From Pseudopithomyces maydicus (taxonomy: Eukaryota; Ascomycota; Dothideomycetes; Pleosporales; Didymosphaeriaceae): a DNA stretch of 64,000 bases. The stretch covers positions 744,001 to 808,000 of the forward strand of contig JANTUC010000013.1 in assembly GCA_026873275.1 (NCBI GenBank), read 5' to 3'. Positions 9,061 through 19,203 of the stretch are shown one piece after another. The notes under the pieces are model-generated. The model was not told where the DNA came from, did no database searches, and saw only the letters and a program-made list of their open reading frames with translations. The number at the start of each line of letters is the position of its first letter. Positions within the stretch are counted from its first letter, which is position 1. Both the position numbers and the translations under genes were made by a program.

Positions 9061-10599
9061 TTACGATCCCACTTTCGCATGCTCCTTAAACATAGCCCTC
9101 TGAAACCCTTCCTGAAGACGTATCACACTCGGACACATCGGCGGCAAAACCTGAACAAACGCCACCCCACAAATCCCCGCTTTCACATCCATATACTGCC
9201 GCACGTCAACAAACAACGCTCAAAACGTTCACGCAGTCCACTTACCCAAGTAATACTCGGCACCCCTCCCCAAAAATACGTCCCCTCGCTCATCCTCCCT
9301 TCCACCCCGGGCTCACACACCATCCCCGCAAAACTCCACGTCTTCTCGACCTCCCTCGGTAACCCCAGCGCAAGGGTCTGTGTATGCACCGGCGATGAAT
9401 TCACGTACTCGTTCAACGCCGCCTTGCACCGCTCATCCAGCTGCGGCCTAAACAACTCCTCGTACGACTCCGCCTTCAACAGCCTCTTATCCCTCCGCAT
9501 CACCGCCTGCAAGAACGTAAAATACGTCTCCGCGCTCGCATACCCACCTCCCCCTCCCATACAATCCGTCGCCCCAAACAAGGGATTAAACCCCTCCGCA
9601 TCGACCAACGGTCCCTCCCCCGCGTCCCCCAGCGTACTCAGCGTCGCAAGCTTCTCCCCATCCCCGGTTTCTCTCCGGGGAAAAAGAGAAGTCGCGAACG
9701 CCGAGGGGCTCGAATATGCGCTCGGTCATCAAGTGCTCGAGCGTCTCGCCTGAGAGGGTTTCGAGCAGTTTCCCCGCCCAGTCGTTGCCGCCGCTGTAGC
9801 GGAAGCTGGTGCCTGGTTCGAAGACGAGGGGAGGGCGCTTTGGCTTCGACGGTGGGGCCGGACCAGATGGCTTCGTTGCGGGATTGGCGCCATTTGAGGA
9901 GGTGGGGGTGGAGCCAGTCGTATTCGTGGCCTGAGGTGTGGGAGAGGAGCATGCTTTGGGGGTTTATGATGAGCAGGGGTCATGATATGTAATGACGGTG
10001 GAGATGGGAGGAGGGAGGGCTTCGTTCGATTGAGCGCCGTGTCAGTGGGTAGTTCTTACCGGAGGGTGATGGGTGTCTTGTGCTTCTCAAAGATGCCTTC
10101 GTTTTTGGCGTCGTCGAAGCCGGTTATGATGCCGTATTTTCCAATCTCGGGGAGGAACTTTTCGACGGGGGCGTCGAGGGTTACGAGGCCGGCTTCGACG
10201 GCTTGGAGGCAGGCTACCGCGGTGAGGAGTTTGGTCATGGATGCTATCCAGCACATGGTGTCGAGTTGGAAGGGATTAGCGGACTCTTCTTTCAAAGATG
10301 TGACACCAGCGGCTTTGGAGTAGAGTATATTTCCTGTTAGTGAGAGGGTACTCAGTCAGTGGATGCGCCTCTTGCAGACTTCTGAGAGAGTCACCATCTC
10401 TATCTCCCGCGATTAATGCGTAGCCACTGACTCGGTGTTAGTATAATGCAACCTATGGGCTATTCGTATTCCCAGAGTTGACTTGCGGCAAGATTTTATT
10501 TTCGATAGCATCGGCATACGCCTTCTCGAACGAAACATTGTTCCCGGACGGCAGATCATCGCCCTGTTGGGTAACCTTCAAGTCCAAAATAGACGCCAT
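9061..10599 (-). pseudogene. Beta-lactamase-fold serine hydrolase, two frameshifts
   Basis: Class C beta-lactamase/transpeptidase-like esterase, the fold of fungal LovD-type and EstB-type enzymes; substrate unknown. Exons by eye: 10599-10487, 10426-10395, 10333-10060, 9953-9246, 9195-9061. Intron 1 has a GC donor (GCAAGT) and a TCAG acceptor; this choice alone restores frame into GYALIAGDRDG. The nucleophile motif S-x-x-K is SMTK in exon 3, a YSG motif follows FRYSGGND, and FWGG matches the third W/H-G-G motif near the end. Two lesions interrupt the large exon: at about 9835-9844 (after GPTVEAK) and at about 9663-9690 (in FSFSPER). Each moves the frame by one base and no intron explains them. 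Either the gene is dead or the assembly has two single-base errors; the clean flanking protein makes the error explanation credible. Confidence 0.75.
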
Positions 10600-11094
10600 T
10601 CTGAATTTCAAAGCTCGGAGTAAATCGACACTGATAGTTCACATTGGAATACCGAGATGTTTAATATGTATGCTAAAGTGCCACGGTGCGCTAAAATAAC
10701 CCCTCTTTGGATTCGTCACAGGGCGTACCATTTGCGGGCCCGTCGGCCGTAAGCATATATAACGAGACCCACTTAAGAATTTCGTCCGTCGGCTAGATTA
10801 CGCTTGGAAGCACTATAGTAGTGAAATTCGCCCCCAAAAGGGTAGTGGACGCTACGTACCCCGCTGGAGCCTCGTTCTACAATGCCCTACTTCGTGTATA
10901 CCATATATTGAATTATGTGTGAAAAGAAAGAAAAATCGCCGCTAAACTTTTACCAAGCTATTGCCTTTGCCAGTCGCAATACCTTTTCCCTCGGTAAACT
11001 TTCAGTACGCCATCTCTTCTGCCAGTCGCAATACCTTTTTGCCTCGGATATTGAATGAGAGCTAGACTCGTTCCAGCCTATCGGTATCTACTCC
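10600..11094. other. Intergenic between two minus-strand genes
   Basis: No gene seen. A near-duplicated phrase GCCAGTCGCAATACCTTTT occurs at about 10969 and 11020. Confidence 0.4.
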
Positions 11095-12681
11095 CTATGA
11101 GCGCTCTAGAAACTCCATAAGGTTGGACATATCCGCGTATAAGTCCTCGTCCTCATCCTCTTCATCTTCCTCTTCATCATCATCAATATAACCATCAAAT
11201 CCGTAGTCATCGTCGTCGTCGTCATCAAAAGAATCGCCCCAGAAGAGCCTATCCTGATCATCACTGTTGTCATAATAACGTCTCCTCGAAACCTCCCTCG
11301 GCCCCATCATCACCAACCTAGCCGCGTACTCAGCCTCCAACGACTCCATCTCCCGCCGAACAGCAACGTCGTCCGGCACAAACTGCGCGACTAGCGCCAG
11401 CTGCTTCATAGCATCCATCATCCTTTCCAGATCGCCATTCAGCCTCGAATCAGCCTTCATCCACATGGCTTGTCTGAACAGGAGCTTGGCTAGCTGCGCT
11501 TCCGAGGCTTCCCACGTGTAATCCTTCTTCCACAAGTCGGGCTTGCGGGCGTTCATGACGCGGTCGATCTGGGCTTCGGCGAGGGCGAGATACGCGTGTT
11601 TGTTGTGCGTCTTGGGGTAGCCCGGTATGGGGCTTTCAGTCCCCGTGAGCTGCACACGTGTGACGTTGAGACACATCATGAAATACAATTCGACGATATC
11701 TTCGATGAACTTGTTGTCGGGTTGTTGCTTGATGAGGGAGCACCAGGAGCTGCTTTGATGGATACGTTCGATGTCGTTGATAGCTTCCTCCCATATTTGG
11801 GACGCCTCGCGTAGCTCATTCCGCTTGAATGCGTCGTTTCCGCGCTGCTTGGTAGCTTGTATGTCTGCCAGCACGGATTTGGCGTCCGTCCATTCGTCTT
11901 TCGCCATGTCTTCCTTTGCGGCCGCGGCAAGTTTCCGGTCTACACCGGTGATCTTGATGCTCTCTATACCGCGTAACTTTTTGCGGAACGGAGCCAACAG
12001 GTTCTCCTGCGTTCCAGGTTCATTGAAGAAAGGCTTCAGTGCCTCCCTCACCATGGGAAGCTTCCCTTTAAGATAAGGAGCAATGGCGATAGATATATCA
12101 AGCGCCTTGCCCAAGTTGGGCATATGCAGATTGCTCAAGGTGTGCAAGAGGCCCCGGCAATCTTCGCCCAGGATCATGCAATGCATCGCCATGGTGTTGG
12201 CTTTGGCGACCAGGTGGTGCTCCTCAGGCTCAAACCAGGCTAGACCTTCGGGCACTACCGACACGGACATGGTGTAGCCTTTAAATGCTTCGACCGGGTT
12301 CCTGTGATGACAGATGATGCGGCGTGTAGATGTCTCCATCATCTCATCCATGGGTAGAGTCCCGTAAAACTTGCAATGGATGAAGCGGTTAGTTTTCACC
12401 ATGATGGCGTACGCCTCGCGATGCACCTGCTTGTTGGCACGCAGAATGGCAGGGTGGACTGTGCGAACAAAATAGCCACAGGGCTTGTGCTTCACCACAT
12501 CGTTGCCATGCAATTTCTGCGCTGGTCTAAAGTTGCACAGGAGACGTTTGTAGACATCGTCGCGCAATTCGCCTGGAGCACAAGTCAGATGAAGTGTCAC
12601 TCTTCTGCACCCGGCTGTTCACCTACGAGGAAGGTCCAGGAAGCGGAACGGCCCCGTTTGTTGTCTTTGGTGCTTGGACAT
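11095..12681 (-). CDS. F-box-like protein with acidic tail, function unknown
   Basis: Two exons, 12681-12627 and 12572-11095, with a 54-nt intron, give about 510 aa. The N-terminus reads FRFLDLPRELRDDVYKRLL, the leucine-rich F-box-like opening common in large fungal families, followed by ILRANKQVHREA and NRFIHC, which recur in that family. The central part (KQRGNDAFKRNELREASQIW) resembles a TPR-like helical hairpin. The last 45 residues are almost all Asp/Glu. The start was chosen because exon 1 supplies FRFLDLP in frame; the ATG-like start downstream lacks it. A diverged relative lies at 24143. A role in substrate recognition for ubiquitin ligase is only inferred from the F-box resemblance. 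Confidence 0.75.
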
Positions 12682-13130
12682 CTCCCAATTCTCGTGATAT
12701 TCGATTCGCTTGTACGTGGCAAGCACAAACAAGTGTCGTGCCTCAGGTGTGGAGCAGGTGTTGGTTCGAAGTTGGTTGGAACCCTGGACGCGTTGCCCAC
12801 GCCCGCGAGGTGGGGCACCGTACCTTCCGCCCACGCTAGGCCCAACAAGGCGATCTAGTGATGCACACAGGAACGCAAGAGGACCTGACGCTAGGCACCC
12901 GTGACGTCTCATTGGCGCAGAATAAATAATTAATGAACTCTGTTTACGAATTCGTTTCCAGACGTTAGACTACATGGTCAAAGCCATCAAGATGAAACCA
13001 GATGGTGATACGGAAAATCAACGTGACTGGTCACAAGACGATCCAGACCAAACAAGCAGGCGTGACGAAGTATTTACAATCCTAAATCGAATCTATATAC
13101 AGATAAGTCTTCCAACCCCCATCTATGTAT
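12682..13130. other. Intergenic between two minus-strand genes
   Basis: No gene seen; it should hold the promoter of the F-box-like gene and the 3' end of the GH7 gene. Confidence 0.4.
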
Positions 13131-14430
13131 CTATTCCCGATCCCACCTGTTGTTCTTCTTCGCCGAGAAAGTCGACCCAATCTCACCCCACTTGATCTGA
13201 CTGAAGATAACGCTGGGTGCCTTCTCGATCTGCTGGATGATCTTGGGGTCTCCCTCGGTAGCATTGCAAGGTCCGGAGCTTCCGCTGTCGAGCCAGTTCA
13301 TGAAGCCTCCCTCGTCCCACCAGACGCTCATAGCGAGAACCATACCCCTGCTCATGGCGCCTCCCATACCCTTCATCGCGCCCAAGCGCATGAAGTCGCT
13401 GGCACCGTTCGCGCTGCAGTACGCATCATCCATGGGGACCGTAGAGGTGACGTCCTCGATGACCTTGCCGTTCTGCACGTACTTACGGACGACGGACTGG
13501 AGCGAGCTGTTGGAGGCGGGGAACTGCGTGACGACGGTGAAGGGCTTGGAGGTGTCGACCTTGCCGCCGGGCTTGTAGTACGACGTGTCGGTGTGGTAGG
13601 GGTTCTTTCCGCAGCCGTTCTTGTCGCAGACGCCGGCCTTGGTGCACTCGTCGCCGACGCAGCCGTAGACACCGTCCTTGGAGCAGGGGTGGGGAGCGAC
13701 CTGGGTGGCGACCTTGTTGGCTTCCCAGATGTCGAGCTCGTTGCAGCAGACGCCCTTCTTTTCGATGTTACCCTAGTGATTGTTAGTATTTCCGAAATTT
13801 TTGAAGAGTAGTAGCGAGAAAACTTACGACTCCGTTCAACCACGGGGTGACGTAGCACTGAGCATCGCAGTAGCCGGTACCGTAGGCGGCACCTCCGGGG
13901 TTCAAAGCGGACTGTCCACCCTTGGCCTCCATCTCGCTCATGTACAGAGCACCGTTCATACCGCAGGGCAGCTTGGAAACGTCGACGTCGAAGGAGAATT
14001 CTTGGCCGGTCAACTTGATCATCTCGTACTGCTTCTCGTTGGCAGCGAGGAGGTAGATTCTGGGGCTGGCCACTCCGTTCTTGCCGTACATGTTCAGGGT
14101 GACGGCACCGCCCTTGGTCGTAACACCGTTGTCGGCGTAGTTGTTGATGCCCTCCAAGACGCAGTTCTTCGCGCAGGTGGCCTCGTCAGGGCAGGCGGTG
14201 GGGTCGGGTCCCTCGCCCCAGTTTCCGCATCCCTTGGTGGTGTCGTTCTTCTGGTGGATCCAGTGGGAGGCAGCATCAAGCACAAGGGCCGTTTGTTGCG
14301 ACTTGCAGCCGCTCTTCTTGGTGCACTTCCATGTGGTGAGCTTGGGGTGGACCTCGGGGGTGGTCTTGCTGATGGACTGAGCGGCAGCAACAGCCAGGAG
14401 GGCCGAGACGACGAAGGAGTAGGGAGCCAT
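13131..14430 (-). CDS. Glycoside hydrolase family 7 endoglucanase
   Basis: Secreted beta-1,4-glucan hydrolase acting on cellulose. Two exons, 14430-13828 and 13772-13131, split by a 55-nt intron; 414 aa. A signal peptide is evident (MAPYSFVVSALLAVAAAQ). The family catalytic motif is intact as NELDIWEAN, carrying the E-x-D-x-x-E triad (nucleophile and acid/base glutamates). Many cysteines are conserved, for example YGTGYCDAQC and GVCC. The stretch YVTPWLNGVGNIEKKG before the motif resembles the endoglucanase branch rather than cellobiohydrolases, and the protein is shorter than most cellobiohydrolases, consistent with missing tunnel loops. No linker or carbohydrate-binding module follows the catalytic domain. 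A TATAAG on the minus strand (14513-14508) lies about 80 bp upstream. Confidence 0.93.
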
Positions 14431-15984
14431 TATATGGGAGCAAAGAGTCACGAAGGAAAGGACCGATATTGCGTGATGGCGAACATGTGGGCGGATCCAT
14501 CTCTCAACTTATACTCACGATTGTGGACACTCCTCGGACCGGTAGAACGGTAGTTATTGGGAGGTACTCTACCTGACTTTGTGCCAATCCCACACGGTCT
14601 CTAGCCCCGGCTTCTACCCCGGTTTCATAACTTCTGTACCGCAAATTTGCGAAGTTTTTCCGCGATTTCGAATGGCTGCTGCCCAATCATCTTAGCTGGG
14701 GTATAGATCAGCGGGTGCCATGGTCTACCTCGGAGATGGAACCCTGCATCCCGCATACATGACCTGGATTCTGCCTAACCTCGAAGTGGTGCGGAGAAGG
14801 CTTCTCGAAGGTTTGGAAGCATCATGTGAGGCGCGAGGGCAATATACAATGCTGGGTCTAAAAGCGTTTATATTGCGGCTAATTACCAGGCACTTGGCGG
14901 CCGGGTGGTAACCGGGTTTCGACAGCGTAGAACGAGCCAAGACTGCGGATGGGTCCTGAACTAGTCCAAGATTCCATGAGGCTAGTTAGATCGTGTCTCT
15001 CGATGCTGACAAGCTGGTAGATAGACGTGGACGCAGAATATGGTCACGACTGCATTGCTTGCATCACCATGTACAGCCTCGCCTGAGCCAGCCGGAAGTG
15101 GAACCCTGTCCGTCCAAACGGCCAGTAAGTACTTTCATTCAAAGCCCTGTACATTAAATTGGTGCGCGCTTAATCTTGAGGCTAGATGTTTATGGGGAGA
15201 TCGCCGTGGAGTCGTAGCGGGGGTGGCTAGGAACATCGGCGCGGGATGCCCGCCGCTAGGAGGAACGCGACCTCGGCATCGCATTGTAACAGAGAGAGCA
15301 TTTTATGACATCAATGGACGGGGATTCCGAAGCTGTCCATACGGGTGGCAGTCACGGCGTTCCGCTTTAACGGTGGTAAAGGAGGCTGAGTGCGTTCGCG
15401 TTATGCAGTTCAGTTAGCGAAAGGCTAAACCCATGTCGGCTCATGCAACGTATGGAACAACAAACGTTCGTCCGCAATAAAAGCTACGTTCTCCTTCATC
15501 TGCAACATGTGTATACATATATACGTGCTATATGATTGTCTACCGTACAACGCACGGTTACAATTCTATCGCTTTGAGAATTGTTATTTTGGTTTCTCGG
15601 TGCCACTTTAATCTCCTTGTAATATACCATTTTCGAAGCCCTCTCCTCTTTTTACTCTGCACAGAATGGTGTGCAGTGCGAGTAAGATACGTGCACGGAT
15701 ACTTTGAATAAACACGAGCGCAATGATCCATCCCCCAAAGTATGCAAGTATAAGGAGACCATTGCATTCACGATGCTCTGAGTAACAACAGCGATGAAGT
15801 AGAGTGCGTTGTCTAAACAGATATCTTGCATGTCCGTAAATAAGGTCAGAGAAGACAAAAGGTCAGACATCACTGCAGAAAATTTTCCAGAGTACTACAT
15901 CAATCAAAACACCCATGTGCGTATTTCAATATCTACAATTTAGGTGCTTCTCAACAGGCCAGCATGTGCAATTTCCCCACACTC
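14431..15984. other. Intergenic, no gene supported
   Basis: Several open frames of 60-125 codons exist, but none has family resemblance, consistent codon use or plausible splice partners. 14508-14513 is a TATA-like element for the GH7 gene. Confidence 0.4.
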
Positions 15985-17665
15985 TCACACCTTCTCGATG
16001 TTCTCTCCTCTCCCAAGATCCTTCTCGCTGTTCTCTCGCTCCAGCTTCTGATCCCTCACTCCGGCCGCCTCCACCATATCCTCGTCAGCATGGACATCCA
16101 TGCTCCGTCCCCTGTACTCTGGTCCAATGAGTGTTAAGATGATAACGTATACATACACGCATCCCATGAATATGCAAATGACCTTTCCATACTGATACCT
16201 CTTGACCTTCCCCTTCGGCGGCAGAGGAAATCTCTCTCCAATGGTAGACTCAATCGTGCTGGATGCGGAAGACACGAGGTTACCGAGCTGGTAAGAGGTA
16301 CCTACGACGAAGGTACGGAATGAGCCGGGCGAAAGCTCCATAAGATGAATGGGGATAACACCCCAAGCGCCCTGGACGCAGAACTGTTCGAAGAATGCAG
16401 CGGCCATAACTTTGGTGGAAGAAACGTAGGTATACGGATACAATAAGGCGCCACCAATGATAGAGATGAAGATAATGCTAAAGCGACGACCGAAGATAGA
16501 AGAGCAATATCCGATGATGGTGCCTCCGCAAATGGCACCCAGGTTGGCGACAACCTGAGTGACGGTCACAGCATCGGCCGAGAAGTTGTATTGATTGCTG
16601 AGCATGGTCGGGTAGAGGTCTTGCGACCCGTGTGACATGAAATTGAATCCGGCCATTAAAAGTACGAGATATATGAGCAGAAGCCAGTGCTTCTTGAGTG
16701 CGATCTTACCCTCGTTCAAGAAGACCTTCGCTGCGTTGGGTGTTTCTTCGCGTATACGCTTGCGCTCCAGATAGGCTTGGGTCTCGGGGAGGCAGAGACG
16801 GAAGACGATAAAAAGGACGGGTGGCCCTGCGCCGAACCAGAAAAGCTGTATAATGTCAGGCGCATATTCTGGTGATGTCAGAGCTTAGTGGAAAACTTAC
16901 AGGGCGCCATCCATGGCCTACAGTGTTGACGAAAGCTCGCGCAAAGACAGTGGCAAGCAGGTAGCCGAAAGCATAGCCTTGCTGGAGCATACCAGAGATG
17001 AGACCTCGAGCTTCCTCAGGGCAATCTTCGAGCGCTATGGAAAGTGGATGTGAGCGTTTGCTTCCCAGACCTCCAAGCTTGTTGTAGAGGACTTACCAGT
17101 TGCAGCAGCGTTTCCATACAAGCCTCCCATGGCAATTCCAAAAAGCGCTCGCACGCCGAGGAATTCTTCATACGTTGAACAGAAACCAGTGCCCAATTCC
17201 AGGACGATGAAGAGCAGGTTGTTGATAACGAACGGCCACTTTCTTCCATATCTGTCGGCTGCGAGGCCAAATATGATGCTACCGACCGAACGCAACATGA
17301 GGACTAGAGTTATGCCCTAGAATGGAATTAGCTTTGGAAAACTCCGAAAAAACTAATATCTGTAGGATGCATACCCATGTGATATCAGTCTTCGTCTTTC
17401 CAAACGACTCAGCCAGATCCTCAACGGTCAGCGAGACGGTGAAGAAATCGAACGCATCCCATGTCCAAGCGAGGAAGGCCACCAGGAAGAACATCCATTG
17501 TTGGAAGTTGAGGAGACGAAGCAGACGGATTGGATTGGGCACTTTGGCCATGGGCGGCTTCAGCGTGGGAATGCGCGTAGCGATGTAGCGACCGACCGAC
17601 ATATTGGCGTGCGAATGGCCGGTGCCAATCTCGTCGTGGGCATAGTTTTCTTTCTCGGCAGCCAT
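15985..17665 (-). CDS. JEN-type monocarboxylate transporter (MFS)
   Basis: Plasma-membrane proton symporter for lactate/pyruvate-type or short dicarboxylic acids by family. Four exons (17665-17375, 17316-17097, 17034-16901, 16845-15985) give 501 aa. The JEN signature N-x2-[ST]-H-x-[ST]-Q-D-x3-T is present exactly as NFMSHGSQDLYPT at the start of the second helix bundle. The MFS loop motif is ADRYGRKW after helix 2. Twelve hydrophobic segments are visible, with a long hydrophilic N-terminus and an acidic C-terminus. Introns are 55-62 nt. The carbon-source repression typical of this family was not traced to sites here. Which acid it carries cannot be told from sequence. Confidence 0.9.
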
Positions 17666-19203
17666 GGTGGAGATATTCTGCTAGAAGGTATTCGTAGCAG
17701 CTAGCGCCGTCGTAGCCTCTACGTATCTTTCTGGCAATAATCGTCCCGCGATAGGATGCCCGTATAGAGAGGTAAGAGCAACGAGGCAAAGACGCGGCGG
17801 GTCTCCGCAAAAGCGCGTTCCCACGCCTTTTTATCCCTCCAGCGCAACACTTCGACCGGAATCTCACCCTTGCCACGATCGGCTACCTCACCTTCCTCAT
17901 CGGCCTCACCTCAGCAATCCCACACCACTCCCATGACACCCGCCCAGCGCACAACCCCACCCGTGCACAACCCCGCGGCGCCTCCCCACCAATCACCCCA
18001 CGATGCCCCAGCGCCTTCGCAGGGGTGGCACGGTGCTTCCGAAGGCGTGCCGAGCAGCCAAGTGCCCTTGGCGGACGAACAAGCCCGTAGCACACTGGCT
18101 AAGGCGGCGACTTGGGCGGTTTAAGGCGCCGTGGCATATGAGCAGGAAAGGCTTGTGTGCGTACCACAGACGTCACGCATCGGGGTGACGGCTGTCGGCG
18201 TGGAGATGTTACGGGTGTCGGATCCGAACCTGGAGCTGGATCCAGACGAAGCTGCGTCCTCTTCGCAGAGTGCTGTTTCCCACAGAGTATCCAGAAGCTG
18301 GTCGCCCCTCTTCCGATGACCACCACGGAGGTAGTCGCGTCGCTGGATGCATCACGGCTGATGCGCGCTCACCCGCAGATGCAGCGGCACACCGGTCTCA
18401 TGCGCTGTTGCCGCGCCACGAATCGTAGCGCAGCAACCCCGCCGTATCGAGGCTCTGGGGTAATGATAACGGCCGAAGAGATTTCGGCCATGGCGCAGTA
18501 CTAGAAGGTCGGAACGAAAAGTTCTCGGGGGCTCCTTGGTGTTGTGTAGGTGATGCATTGACGGCCGTGGAAGATATTCAGGTCCATAGGCATAGCGCCG
18601 TCTTGTTCCACGGTTGAGGCCCTTGACGTGTGTCGATCGCGCGTCCCTCCGGGGACAGCGACTCCCAGTAGGAAGGAACCTTTCGTCTGGTTGGTCACTA
18701 GCGATTCCAATATTTTGTCGGATGTTCAGACTCGAATCATGATATTCTTGACGGGTGGTTTGTGGCTAGCCGTAGGTCGTCGGTGTTGCGTCTGGCCTGC
18801 TAGTACTCTTTCCAAAGAGAAAATACGGCACAAACAATTGACAACCATACTGAAGGGAGGCAACGTGAACGCGGCAGGTCCACGGGTCCGTGGCAGAAAC
18901 ATTCCACCGCGGATGTGATGAACCCGACCAGATCTAGACAAACTTGTAGTTCTCGAGTGAAAAGATCGCTTCGTGGTGCACCACTGCATAGACAGGCAGC
19001 TGTCGGAAAGAAGTCCAGGAGCCGCGCATCGCAATTATTTATCATTGTATATACAAAATATCACGACTCATTGAAATCCATAAAACTTCGTTGCTCCGTA
19101 TCAAGCCGTGTCATGTCGCTTCAACGCCTCCTACAATGCTCTCAAACAAACAGTGGTGTACAAATCATCACAAGATAGCACGGACACACCCTAATCAACC
19201 CAT
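17666..19203. other. Intergenic, no gene supported
   Basis: About 1.5 kb between two minus-strand transporter genes. Open frames up to 115 codons at 17870-18560 have no recognisable domain. Presumably contains the JEN promoter. Confidence 0.4.

Noticed and set aside
9638..9952. Single 104-codon reading of the middle of the serine hydrolase as a separate gene
   Set aside because: Only its first half matches the family; the rest is the wrong frame after the first shift.
15560..15900. Minus-strand open stretch encoding hydrophobic segments
   Set aside because: No ATG in the best frame, no splice partner, no family resemblance.
17870..18560. Several 60-115-codon frames after the JEN gene
   Set aside because: They overlap on both strands, show no motif, and are probably promoter sequence of the JEN gene.
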